5,091 bases of DNA from Spirochaetaceae bacterium (GTDB lineage: Bacteria > Spirochaetota > Spirochaetia > SZUA-6 > Fen-1364): assembly GCA_003154555.1 (NCBI GenBank), contig PMDT01000387.1, positions 859 through 5,949 of the forward strand. The letters are read 5' to 3'. The notes beneath the pieces are model-generated. The model was not told where the DNA came from and searched no databases. It saw nothing but the letters and a program-made list of their open reading frames with translations. Of this stretch, positions 1 through 5,091 are shown one piece after another. Every line of letters begins with the position of its first letter. Position 1 is the stretch's first letter. The position numbers and the translations under genes are program-made.

Positions 1-663
1 GTGCTGTGGGACGGCGGGAACAACGACCTTCCATTCTACGTGCCCGACGTGCACATCACGGTCGTGGACCCCCACAGGCCGGGACACGAGCTGACGTACT
101 TCCCCGGACGGGTGAATCTCGCCATGGCAGGGGTCATCGTCATCAACAAGATCGACACGGCCACGCCGGAAGGCATCGAGAAGGTGCGCGCCAGCATCCG
201 CGCGGTGAACCCCCGCGCGCAGGTGGTCGATGCCGCATCGCCCATATTCGTGGAGAACGCGGAAACCATCAGGGGGAAGCGCGTCCTCGTGGTTGAGGAT
301 GGCCCCACCCTGACGCACGGGGAGATGACGTACGGGTCGGGCATGGTGGCTGCCCGGAAATTCGGCGCCGCGGAGATCGTGAATCCCCGGCCTTTCGTCA
401 CCGGCAAGATCAAGAAGACCTTCGAGCGCTACCCGAATATCGGCCCGCTCCTGCCCGCGCTCGGCTACGGCGACGAGCAGGTGCGCGACCTTGAGGACAC
501 GATCCGCCGGGTGCCCTGCGACCTCGTGATTGTGGCCACGCCGGTGGATCTCACGCGCATCATCACGATCGACAAGCCCATGCTCCGGGTGCGCTACGAG
601 CTGCAGGAGCTCGGCAGCCCGAATCTCACCGATATCCTGAAAGCGAGGTTGCAATGGCAGTGA
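1..663 (+). CDS. Predicted GTPase, cyclic 2,3-diphosphoglycerate synthetase-like (COG2403 type), 5'-truncated
   Basis: This is the C-terminal half of a family normally about 440-450 residues long; 220 residues are visible. The frame is open at base 1, so the GTG there is an internal Val codon and not the start; the N-terminal nucleotide-binding part lies outside. Visible landmarks, numbered from base 1, are WDGGNND at 3-9 (a Walker B/G3-like acidic strand), DPHRPGHE at 23-30, NKID at 49-52 (the G4 guanine-specificity motif [NT]KxD), and the family-typical VVEDGPTLTHGEM at 97-109. Relatives include archaeal cDPG synthetase, which closes 2,3-bisphosphoglycerate into a cyclic anhydride with ATP. 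The bacterial members have no settled function, so cDPG synthesis should not be assumed. The stop overlaps the start of the ornithine carbamoyltransferase gene by 10 bp, which implies co-translation and a link to carbamoyl phosphate or arginine metabolism. The family call is firm; the biochemical role is open. Confidence 0.9.
   Translation: MLWDGGNNDLPFYVPDVHITVVDPHRPGHELTYFPGRVNLAMAGVIVINKIDTATPEGIEKVRASIRAVNPRAQVVDAASPIFVENAETIRGKRVLVVEDGPTLTHGEMTYGSGMVAARKFGAAEIVNPRPFVTGKIKKTFERYPNIGPLLPALGYGDEQVRDLEDTIRRVPCDLVIVATPVDLTRIITIDKPMLRVRYELQELGSPNLTDILKARLQWQ
645..648 (+). promoter_or_regulatory. Shine-Dalgarno for ornithine carbamoyltransferase, inside the upstream gene
   Basis: GAGG lies 5 nt before the ATG at 654. 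The next in-frame ATG (666) has no comparable purine run, so this site favours 654 as the start and supports coupling to the GTPase gene in which it sits. Confidence 0.6.
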
Positions 664-1592
664 ACATGAAAGGCAGGTCATTCCTGACGCTGAAGGACTG
701 GACCCCCGAGGAAGTGCGGGCGGTGCTGACCCTCTCCCATCGCGTGAAAAAAGAGGGCAGGGGCGGCCGCGCCAGGCAGCGCTTCCAGGGAAGGACGCTC
801 GCGCTGCTCTTCGAAAAGCGCTCCACGCGCACACGCTGCGCATTCGAGACGGCATTCGGTGAAGAGGGAGGCCACCCCGTGTTCCTCTCGACGCTGGACA
901 TCCATCTCGGTGTGAAGGAGGCGTTGGAAGACACCGCGCGCGTACTCGGACGGATGTTCGATGCGATCGAGTTCCGCGGTTTCAAGCAGTCCACCGTGGA
1001 CACTCTTGCAAAGTATTCGGGTGTGCCGGTTTACAACGGCCTTACCGATGAGTGGCACCCTACGCAGGTGCTCGCGGACCTCATGACGCTGGAAGAAGCC
1101 TTTGGCACGCTTGCGGGTCGCAAGCTCGTCTTTGTCGGGGACGGCCGCAACAACGTGGCACATACGCTGCTCGTCGGCTGCGCCCAGATGGGCGTGAACG
1201 TGACAATTGCCGCGCCGGCATCGCTGCAGCCTGCCGCCGACGTGCTGGAATGGTCGCGCACGATGGCCGCGCGGACCGGGTGCATCGTGTCCGCGATGAC
1301 CGATCCGCGGGAGGCCGTCAAAGGAGCCGATGCCGTCTACACGGACGTCTGGGTCTCCATGGGTGAAGAGGAGAAGAGCGGGGAACGCATCGCCCTTCTC
1401 ACGCCATACCAGGTGAATGATGCGCTGATGGCGGCAACGGGAAACAAGGACGCCATCTTCCTGCATTGCCTTCCCGCCGTGAAGGGCAAGGAGGTGACCG
1501 AGGCGGTCATTGAGGGGCCGGCGTCCCGTGTGTGGGATGAAGCGGAGAATCGCAAGCACACGATCAAGGCGCTGATGCTTGCGACCCTGTGA
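654..1592 (+). CDS. Ornithine carbamoyltransferase
   Basis: A complete 312-residue ornithine carbamoyltransferase (EC 2.1.3.3), a cytoplasmic enzyme that interconverts carbamoyl phosphate plus ornithine with citrulline plus phosphate. All signature elements are present: the carbamoyl-phosphate loop STRTR at 57-61, FRGF at 107-110, HPTQ at 135-138, the ornithine-side GDGRNN at 162-167, the D-x3-SMG element at 231-237, the catalytic HCLP at 271-274 (Cys272), and ENRKHTIKA at 298-306. The length is within the family's normal range. The start at 654 has a GAGG 5 nt upstream and overlaps the GTPase stop by 10 bp. I cannot separate the biosynthetic (ArgF) from the catabolic (ArcB) role by sequence alone. 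The absence of other arg genes in view and the partnership with a cDPGS-like GTPase leave both open, so I give no symbol. No terminator is evident after the stop. Confidence 0.97.
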   Translation: MAVNMKGRSFLTLKDWTPEEVRAVLTLSHRVKKEGRGGRARQRFQGRTLALLFEKRSTRTRCAFETAFGEEGGHPVFLSTLDIHLGVKEALEDTARVLGRMFDAIEFRGFKQSTVDTLAKYSGVPVYNGLTDEWHPTQVLADLMTLEEAFGTLAGRKLVFVGDGRNNVAHTLLVGCAQMGVNVTIAAPASLQPAADVLEWSRTMAARTGCIVSAMTDPREAVKGADAVYTDVWVSMGEEEKSGERIALLTPYQVNDALMAATGNKDAIFLHCLPAVKGKEVTEAVIEGPASRVWDEAENRKHTIKALMLATL

Positions 1593-1600
1593 GCGGCTCA
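1590..1600. repeat. Short palindrome overlapping the carbamoyltransferase stop codon
   Basis: TGAGC-G-GCTCA is a perfect 5-bp inverted repeat around a single base. It begins on the TGA stop and ends 12 bp before the -35 of the next promoter. The one-base centre makes an RNA hairpin unlikely and no T-run follows, so it is not an intrinsic terminator. It could be a small operator or chance. Confidence 0.25.
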
Positions 1601-1612
1601 GCACGAATCACC

Positions 1613-1640
1613 TTGAAATGAGGGCGGAAACCGCTATTAT
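1613..1640 (+). promoter_or_regulatory. Predicted sigma-70-type promoter for the 1678-4254 operon
   Basis: TTGAAA (1613-1618) and TATTAT (1635-1640) are separated by 16 bp, close to the -35/-10 consensus and AT-rich against GC-rich surroundings. Transcription would begin near 1647, giving a leader of about 30 nt before the ATG at 1678. The spacer contains a perfect short inverted repeat, GCGG-AAA-CCGC (1624-1634), which abuts the -10. It is a possible repressor or activator site, but is short enough to be chance. Confidence 0.7.
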
Positions 1641-1664
1641 ATTGGATGTGGCAAGGATCGAACC

Positions 1665-1672
1665 GAGGAGGG
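1665..1672 (+). promoter_or_regulatory. Strong Shine-Dalgarno that fixes the start at 1678
   Basis: GAGGAGGG ends 5 nt before the ATG at 1678. The frame is open upstream to an ATG at 1579, but that codon lies inside the carbamoyltransferase gene. Starting there would also put 33 residues in front of an obvious signal peptide and begin translation upstream of the promoter, so 1678 is preferred. Confidence 0.85.
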
Positions 1673-1677
1673 CCCCG

Positions 1678-2097
1678 ATGAAGAAGGCGGGCTTTGTTCT
1701 GGCCGCAGCACTGATGGTGCTGGTCGGCCTTCCGGCAATTGCGCAAACGCAGACGCAGGCCCCTCCGAAGGATGCGTACTACAAAGAGATGCCCATCATC
1801 AAGATCTGGAGCCACCAGCTCGGCTACAAGCTGCAGTTCTGGAGCAGCAAGGGTACCGTGAACGAGATCTACGTCCCCATTACCTGGTTCAACAAGGGCC
1901 CCGATTCCAAGGCCGACATCTTCTATGGGAACGAGACTCATTACCCCTACTTCACGATTTTCTGGGTTGACGGGAAATTCGACCACATCAACATCTATGC
2001 CCTGAACAACTACGACTCCCTCTCCTGGGGCGTCCTGGAGTCGGCCACGGATCTCTCGAGCCAGTTCAACATCCAGGACATACCGAAGGATTTCTAA
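1678..2097 (+). CDS. Small exported protein of unknown function
   Basis: A 139-residue protein that I do not recognise as a named family. Residues 1-22 form a classic Sec signal peptide: MKK, a hydrophobic core (about 5-18), then a PAIA|Q cleavage site after residue 22. There is no lipobox Cys, so a soluble periplasmic or secreted protein is more likely than a lipoprotein. The mature part (about 117 residues) is rich in Trp, Tyr and Phe with alternating hydrophobic residues (for example KLQFWSS, YFTIFWVDGKFDHINIYAL), which suggests a small beta-rich domain. There is no Cys and no visible catalytic motif. The style reminds me of small exported proteins of treponemes, but I cannot verify this. 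It has its own promoter and Shine-Dalgarno, and heads a probable operon with the M24 peptidase 13 bp downstream. That position could reflect a cell-envelope or peptide-related role, but this is only inference from context. Confidence 0.88.
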   Translation: MKKAGFVLAAALMVLVGLPAIAQTQTQAPPKDAYYKEMPIIKIWSHQLGYKLQFWSSKGTVNEIYVPITWFNKGPDSKADIFYGNETHYPYFTIFWVDGKFDHINIYALNNYDSLSWGVLESATDLSSQFNIQDIPKDF

Positions 2098-2110
2098 AGC
2101 CGCGCGACTC

Positions 2111-3289
2111 ATGCTGGATATCGAAGGAATGTTGAATGCCATCCGGGGTGAAAACCTCTCCGGGTGGCTTTTCTATAACATCTGGCACCGCGACGAGATC
2201 GCGGACGCGCTTCTGGAGGTGCCGCGGTCACGCAGCAACTCGCGGCCGTGGGTCTGCCTGCTCTGCCCCGGCCATCCGGCGGTAAGGATCGTCCACCGCA
2301 TCGAAGCCTCCATCCTCGATCACATTCCCGGTGAAAAGATCCTCTACTATACGAGGCAGGAGTTCCTGGAGGCGCTCGGTCGGGCCATGCCCCGCGCGGC
2401 GGCGTTTGCGGCAAACTACAGCCCGGGCATCCCCGTCGGCTCATTCCTCGATCACGGCGCTGCCCTGCTTTTCCGTTCATTCGGTGCGGCCCTTGTTCCT
2501 TCGGAAACGCTCGTGGCGCGCTGCCTTGGCGGCTTGAGCGCGGAAGGCCGCCGCACCCACGAAGCTGCGGCACAGGTACTGTACGGCGCGGTTGCTGATG
2601 CATGGTCGCGGATCGGGGCGGCCTTCGCGGAGGGACGCACCGTGACCGAAGGGCAGGCGCGCGACTGGATCCTCGCTTCCCTGGATGCGGCGGGCATGGA
2701 GAGCGATGCGCCACCGATCGTCGGTGCGGGACGGCATACCGCCGATCCGCATTTCAGCGTCGCAGCAGGGGGAGCGGCGTTGGAGCAAGGCGAGGTGGTG
2801 CAGTTCGACCTCTGGGCAAAAATGAAGACGCCGGGCGCGGTGTACGCGGACATCTCCTGGCTGGGCGTCTGCGCTCCAGCGCCCACCGCCGAGCAGAAAC
2901 GGCTCTTCGATGCAGTCGTGCAGGCGCGTGAGGCTGCCCTCTCCCTGCTCCAGCGCCGCCTGACGGAAGGCGTGCCGGTGAGCGGAGCCGATGTCGACGG
3001 TGCCGCGCGCGCGGCTCTTGTGAAGGCGGGATTCGAGGAGCTCATCAAGCATCGCACGGGGCACAGTATCGGGACGCGCGTGCACGGTTTCGGCGTCAAT
3101 CTCGACTCCGTGGAGTTCCCCGACAATCGGGCGCTCACTGACGGGGCGCTCTTTTCCATCGAGCCCGGGTTGTATCGGGAGGACTTCGGCATGCGTACGG
3201 AAATCGACTGCCTCATTCACGACGGCCGCGCCATGGTGACGGGCGGACAACGCCAGACCGAGCTCCTGACCGTCAGGCGCGCCTTGTGA
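2111..3289 (+). CDS. M24-family metallopeptidase (aminopeptidase P/prolidase-like)
   Basis: A 392-residue protein with the two-domain layout of Xaa-Pro peptidases: a creatinase-like N-terminal domain (about 1-140) and a pita-bread catalytic domain (about 148-392). The five expected dinuclear-metal ligands can be assigned as Asp233 (QFDLWAK), Asp247 (YADISW), His318 (TGHSIG), Glu351 (SIEPG) and Glu364 (RTEID). Probable catalytic or substrate histidines are His209 (GRHTADPH) and His325 (VHGFG). The family usually hydrolyses the bond before proline in peptides or dipeptides, in the cytoplasm; no signal peptide is seen. The exact substrate cannot be read from sequence. The first two metal aspartates are 14 residues apart, where classical members have 11. 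The ATG at 2111 has no clear Shine-Dalgarno: the nearest GAAGGA (2085-2090) is 20 nt away. It still fits the usual N-terminus of the family (a short helix before GWLFY), and translation may depend on re-initiation from the upstream gene. The stop overlaps the next start. Confidence 0.93.
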   Translation: MLDIEGMLNAIRGENLSGWLFYNIWHRDEIADALLEVPRSRSNSRPWVCLLCPGHPAVRIVHRIEASILDHIPGEKILYYTRQEFLEALGRAMPRAAAFAANYSPGIPVGSFLDHGAALLFRSFGAALVPSETLVARCLGGLSAEGRRTHEAAAQVLYGAVADAWSRIGAAFAEGRTVTEGQARDWILASLDAAGMESDAPPIVGAGRHTADPHFSVAAGGAALEQGEVVQFDLWAKMKTPGAVYADISWLGVCAPAPTAEQKRLFDAVVQAREAALSLLQRRLTEGVPVSGADVDGAARAALVKAGFEELIKHRTGHSIGTRVHGFGVNLDSVEFPDNRALTDGALFSIEPGLYREDFGMRTEIDCLIHDGRAMVTGGQRQTELLTVRRAL

Positions 3290-4254
3290 TCGATTCGGCC
3301 CACGCCCTGGCCTTCATGCGGGCGCATCACTCCTTCGTCGTCGTGGGGCACAAGGAGCCGGACGGAGACTGCATTGCCTCACAACTTGCAGCAGCAGCGC
3401 TCCTGCGCGCGCTGGGTGCCGAGGTGACCCTCCATTCGGCGGGGCCTTTCGATCGGCCCGAGATCGCGGATTTCGTCGGCTCCTTTGCCGCGACGATTCC
3501 CGATGCGCGGCGACAGGGCACCGCCGCGGTCATCGTGGACTGCTCCACGCCGGACCGGACCGGCGCGCTCGGCAGCCGGCTGGCAGGGCTGCCTTGTCTC
3601 GTCATCGACCATCACTCCGCCGGGGAGCCCTTTGGCGATGCCCGTTTCGTGGACGCGACCGCTCCCTCCACGACCGTGCTTATCCAGCAGCTCTTCGACG
3701 ACGCCGGTGTCGCTTTCGATGCCGACACGGCGCGCCTCATGCTCTTCGGCGTGTGCACGGATACGGGTTTCTTCCGGCACCTGGGTCGAAACAGTGCGCC
3801 GGTTTTTCACGCGATTGCGCGCCTTGTCGAGCATGGCACCTCCACGTCGGAAATCTACATGATGGTCTACGGCTGTCGCGAGCTTTCCGCGCGCAAGCTC
3901 CTTGCGGAAATGCTCTCCCGCACGGAGAGCCATCGTGACGATCGGCTCCTCATCACGTGGCAGACGCAGGCAGACAGGGACCGGCTCTCCGCACACCAGC
4001 GCGGGGAGGATGAGGTGTATCGTCTCCTGCAGACGATCAAGGGAAATGTCGTGGTCGTCCTCATCAAGGAAGAAGGCGATCTGCGCTTTTCCGTTGGCCT
4101 GCGCTCCACGACAGCTGTGGACGTGGGCGCGATCGCCGCGTCGTTCGGCGGCGGAGGGCACCGGCAGGCGGCGGGTTTCGATATTGCGGGCACCCTCGAC
4201 CACGTGAAGACGACAGTCAAGACGGTGCTCCTCCCGCTTGTCGAAGCTTTGTAA
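3286..4254 (+). CDS. DHH/DHHA1 phosphoesterase, NrnA/DhhP type (nano-RNA, pAp or cyclic di-AMP hydrolase)
   Basis: A complete 322-residue stand-alone DHH-DHHA1 protein. DHH domain motifs are GHKEPDGDCIAS at 21-32 (His22, Asp26 and Asp28 as metal ligands), VDCS with Asp85, DHH at 108-110, and TDTGFF with Asp159. The C-terminal DHHA1 substrate domain ends with GGGGHRQAAG at 288-297. Family members are Mn-dependent phosphodiesterases that degrade 2-5 nt RNAs, dephosphorylate 3'-phosphoadenosine 5'-phosphate, or hydrolyse c-di-AMP or pApA. Borrelia DhhP is a stand-alone c-di-AMP enzyme of this layout. No PAS, GGDEF or membrane segments are present, so it is not a GdpP. Which substrate is used cannot be decided here. 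The start is GTG, forming a 4-bp GTGA overlap with the peptidase stop, a typical translational coupling arrangement. There is no strong Shine-Dalgarno, consistent with coupling. Confidence 0.95.
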   Translation: MIDSAHALAFMRAHHSFVVVGHKEPDGDCIASQLAAAALLRALGAEVTLHSAGPFDRPEIADFVGSFAATIPDARRQGTAAVIVDCSTPDRTGALGSRLAGLPCLVIDHHSAGEPFGDARFVDATAPSTTVLIQQLFDDAGVAFDADTARLMLFGVCTDTGFFRHLGRNSAPVFHAIARLVEHGTSTSEIYMMVYGCRELSARKLLAEMLSRTESHRDDRLLITWQTQADRDRLSAHQRGEDEVYRLLQTIKGNVVVVLIKEEGDLRFSVGLRSTTAVDVGAIAASFGGGGHRQAAGFDIAGTLDHVKTTVKTVLLPLVEAL

Positions 4255-4301
4255 GCGAATGTAAGGATTTCGTCACTCCCGACCTCTTTTCAGCCCCCTT
4301 T

Positions 4302-4318
4302 CTGGCACGAGGCTTGCA
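4302..4318 (+). promoter_or_regulatory. Sigma-54 (RpoN) -24/-12 promoter
   Basis: CTGGCACGAGGCTTGCA matches the sigma-54 consensus YTGGCACGR-N3-TTGCW at every specified position. The invariant GG (4304-4305) and GC (4316-4317) are exactly 10 bp apart. Transcription would start near 4329, leaving a leader of about 23 nt that contains the GAGGAGG Shine-Dalgarno of the gene at 4352. Sigma-54 promoters need an AAA+ enhancer-binding protein. Its sites would be expected 80-200 bp upstream, here within the 3' end of the DHH gene; I saw no convincing dyad there. No intrinsic terminator separates this promoter from the upstream operon, so some read-through is possible. Confidence 0.9.
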
Positions 4319-4339
4319 CTTTCCCTCCCCGATCGCATC

Positions 4340-4346
4340 GAGGAGG
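4340..4346 (+). promoter_or_regulatory. Strong Shine-Dalgarno for the sigma-like gene
   Basis: GAGGAGG ends 5 nt before the ATG at 4352. It identifies the correct start and reading frame for the last gene and fits the predicted sigma-54 transcript. Confidence 0.85.
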
Positions 4347-4351
4347 AAAAT

Positions 4352-5091
4352 ATGGAAAGTCTCACGAAAAAAGTTCTGGAGTACCAGAAATCGCGCGAGG
4401 GTCTGCGCTCCCTGCTGGACGAGATCGCCCCGCGTGTCTACCAGTTCCCCCGGCGCACGATGGGCTGGGACGAGGATGCCTGCGGGGATTTCTATGTCTT
4501 CATCCACCCACGCATCGTCCGGCTCCTGGATCGATTCCGCGACCAGGGAAAGCCCTTCGAATCCTATCTCTGGGCCGTCCTGGGCTGGCAGCTTCGCAAC
4601 TTCGCTCGAGAACGAAGGCGGTCCGAACGCTCCTGGCAGGTTTCGCTCCGCATCGACCCGGGAAACCTCGTCACGGCGGACCACGCGACGGAAGAGGACG
4701 AAAGCGATGCCTGCGCCCTGCGGACATTCGCCCGTCTCGGCGCTGTCGTTAAAAGCAATGCGGACAGGCGCAACTTCCTGTTTCTTGTCCTGAAGTGCGC
4801 GCGGGCGCTCGACGAGGAAAGCGCCCGGCCGCTCGCCGCCATCGCGGGGGTCACGGCCGATGCACTTCTCTCCCTGGCGAGCGCGCTGCGGGAGATGCGG
4901 CGGTCCCGGCTCGCGCGGCTGGAAACGTTACGCTGCAGGCGAAACAAGGCCTTTTCACAGTCGCGGCTCATCGAAGCTGAGCTGCAGGTCGAGACAGTGC
5001 CTGACAGGATCGAAACGCTTCAAATTGCCCTGCGCCGAACGCGGCGCAGAATGGCCTCCTCCGCTTCCCGAATGGCAAAGGTGGGCGTTTC
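4352..5091 (+). CDS. Divergent sigma-70 region 2-like protein, 3'-truncated by the window end
   Basis: The frame opens at ATG 4352 behind a strong Shine-Dalgarno and a sigma-54 promoter, and has no stop to the window end: 246 codons seen, C-terminus missing. Residues about 39-91 resemble sigma-70/ECF region 2. An acidic WDEDACGDFY (39-48) takes the place of the usual D-x-x-DLVQE-x-F. It is followed by RLLDRFRDQGKPFESYLW (57-74), comparable to the ECF pattern of a LDxF helix then FxxWL, and by WQLRNFARERRR (79-90), a basic helix end. An acidic linker (113-119) follows. Residues about 138-190, with AAIAGVTADALLSL (162-175) and a basic ALREMRRSR, weakly recall region 4. Residues about 190-246 are an Arg-rich, probably helical extension. 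I infer a sigma-like or other transcription-associated regulator. Core-polymerase and DNA-binding residues are not well conserved, so it could be a degenerate or repurposed sigma fold. Coding reality is firm; function is moderate. Confidence 0.85.
   Translation, partial: MESLTKKVLEYQKSREGLRSLLDEIAPRVYQFPRRTMGWDEDACGDFYVFIHPRIVRLLDRFRDQGKPFESYLWAVLGWQLRNFARERRRSERSWQVSLRIDPGNLVTADHATEEDESDACALRTFARLGAVVKSNADRRNFLFLVLKCARALDEESARPLAAIAGVTADALLSLASALREMRRSRLARLETLRCRRNKAFSQSRLIEAELQVETVPDRIETLQIALRRTRRRMASSASRMAKVGV

Noticed and set aside
1..3. GTG at base 1 as a true start of the GTPase gene
   Set aside because: The family is about twice as long and the visible sequence begins in the middle of a conserved acidic motif region, so the gene is cut by the window edge.
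678..1604. Long minus-strand open frame (308 codons) opposite ornithine carbamoyltransferase
   Set aside because: The plus strand encodes an unmistakable enzyme. The antisense translation is rich in Arg/His with no recognisable motif, as expected for a shadow frame in GC-rich DNA.
1579..1677. N-terminal extension of the exported protein from an ATG at 1579
   Set aside because: It lies within the carbamoyltransferase gene and upstream of the predicted promoter, and would mask the signal peptide; the GAGGAGGG site sets the start at 1678.
2477..3250. Minus-strand open frames of 257 and 254 codons opposite the M24 peptidase
   Set aside because: Two overlapping antisense frames with skewed composition and no domain features; the plus-strand gene has all metal ligands.
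3379..4203. Minus-strand open frame of 274 codons opposite the DHH gene
   Set aside because: Shadow of a well-conserved plus-strand gene; no family resemblance.
4255..4300. Intrinsic terminator after the DHH gene
   Set aside because: A short T-run (about 4284-4290) exists, but no GC-rich stem of useful length precedes it.
4314..4793. Plus-strand open frame of 159 codons overlapping the sigma-like gene, starting inside the sigma-54 promoter
   Set aside because: It starts upstream of the predicted transcript start with no Shine-Dalgarno and has a Ser/Arg-rich composition. The frame from 4352 has a strong Shine-Dalgarno and a sensible protein.
4217..4971. Minus-strand open frames (155 and 135 codons) in the last region
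   Set aside because: They would require reading opposite the sigma-54 promoter and the sigma-like gene. They show no motif and have shadow-like composition.
1..5091. CRISPR array, tRNA, rRNA, insertion sequence or phage elements
   Set aside because: No repeated spacer pattern, cloverleaf, rRNA-like stretch, transposase motif or terminal repeats were seen; the window is almost fully coding on one strand.

Overview
This is a GC-rich, tightly packed bacterial window in which all recognisable genes lie on the + strand. The gene set suggests a high-GC spirochaete of the Treponema/Spirochaeta group. It includes a cDPG-synthetase-like predicted GTPase (COG2403 type) directly coupled to ornithine carbamoyltransferase, a stand-alone DHH/DHHA1 phosphodiesterase, and two proteins whose style I associate with treponemes. 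This assignment is an inference from family content; no rRNA or other marker is present.

Region 1 (1-1592) holds the C-terminal half of the predicted GTPase, cut by the window start, followed by a complete ornithine carbamoyltransferase whose start overlaps the GTPase stop by 10 bp. The two were almost certainly transcribed and translated together, which points to carbamoyl-phosphate/arginine-citrulline metabolism.

Region 2 (1593-4254) opens with a good sigma-70-type promoter (TTGAAA, 16 bp spacer, TATTAT) in the 85-bp gap. It drives a small exported protein of unknown function (1678-2097). An M24-family (aminopeptidase P/prolidase-like) metallopeptidase follows 13 bp later (2111-3289). A DHH/DHHA1 phosphoesterase of the NrnA/DhhP type (3286-4254) overlaps the peptidase stop by 4 bp (GTGA). 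These three look like one operon.

Region 3 (4255-5091) is the most striking part. A 97-bp gap carries a textbook sigma-54 (RpoN) -24/-12 promoter (CTGGCACGAGGCTTGCA). It is correctly placed before a strong Shine-Dalgarno and an ATG at 4352. The open frame from 4352 runs without a stop to the window end (246 codons seen). It encodes a divergent protein whose N-terminal part resembles sigma-70 region 2 and whose middle weakly resembles region 4. The layout suggests a sigma-54-controlled gene for an unusual sigma-like regulator, that is, a possible sigma cascade.
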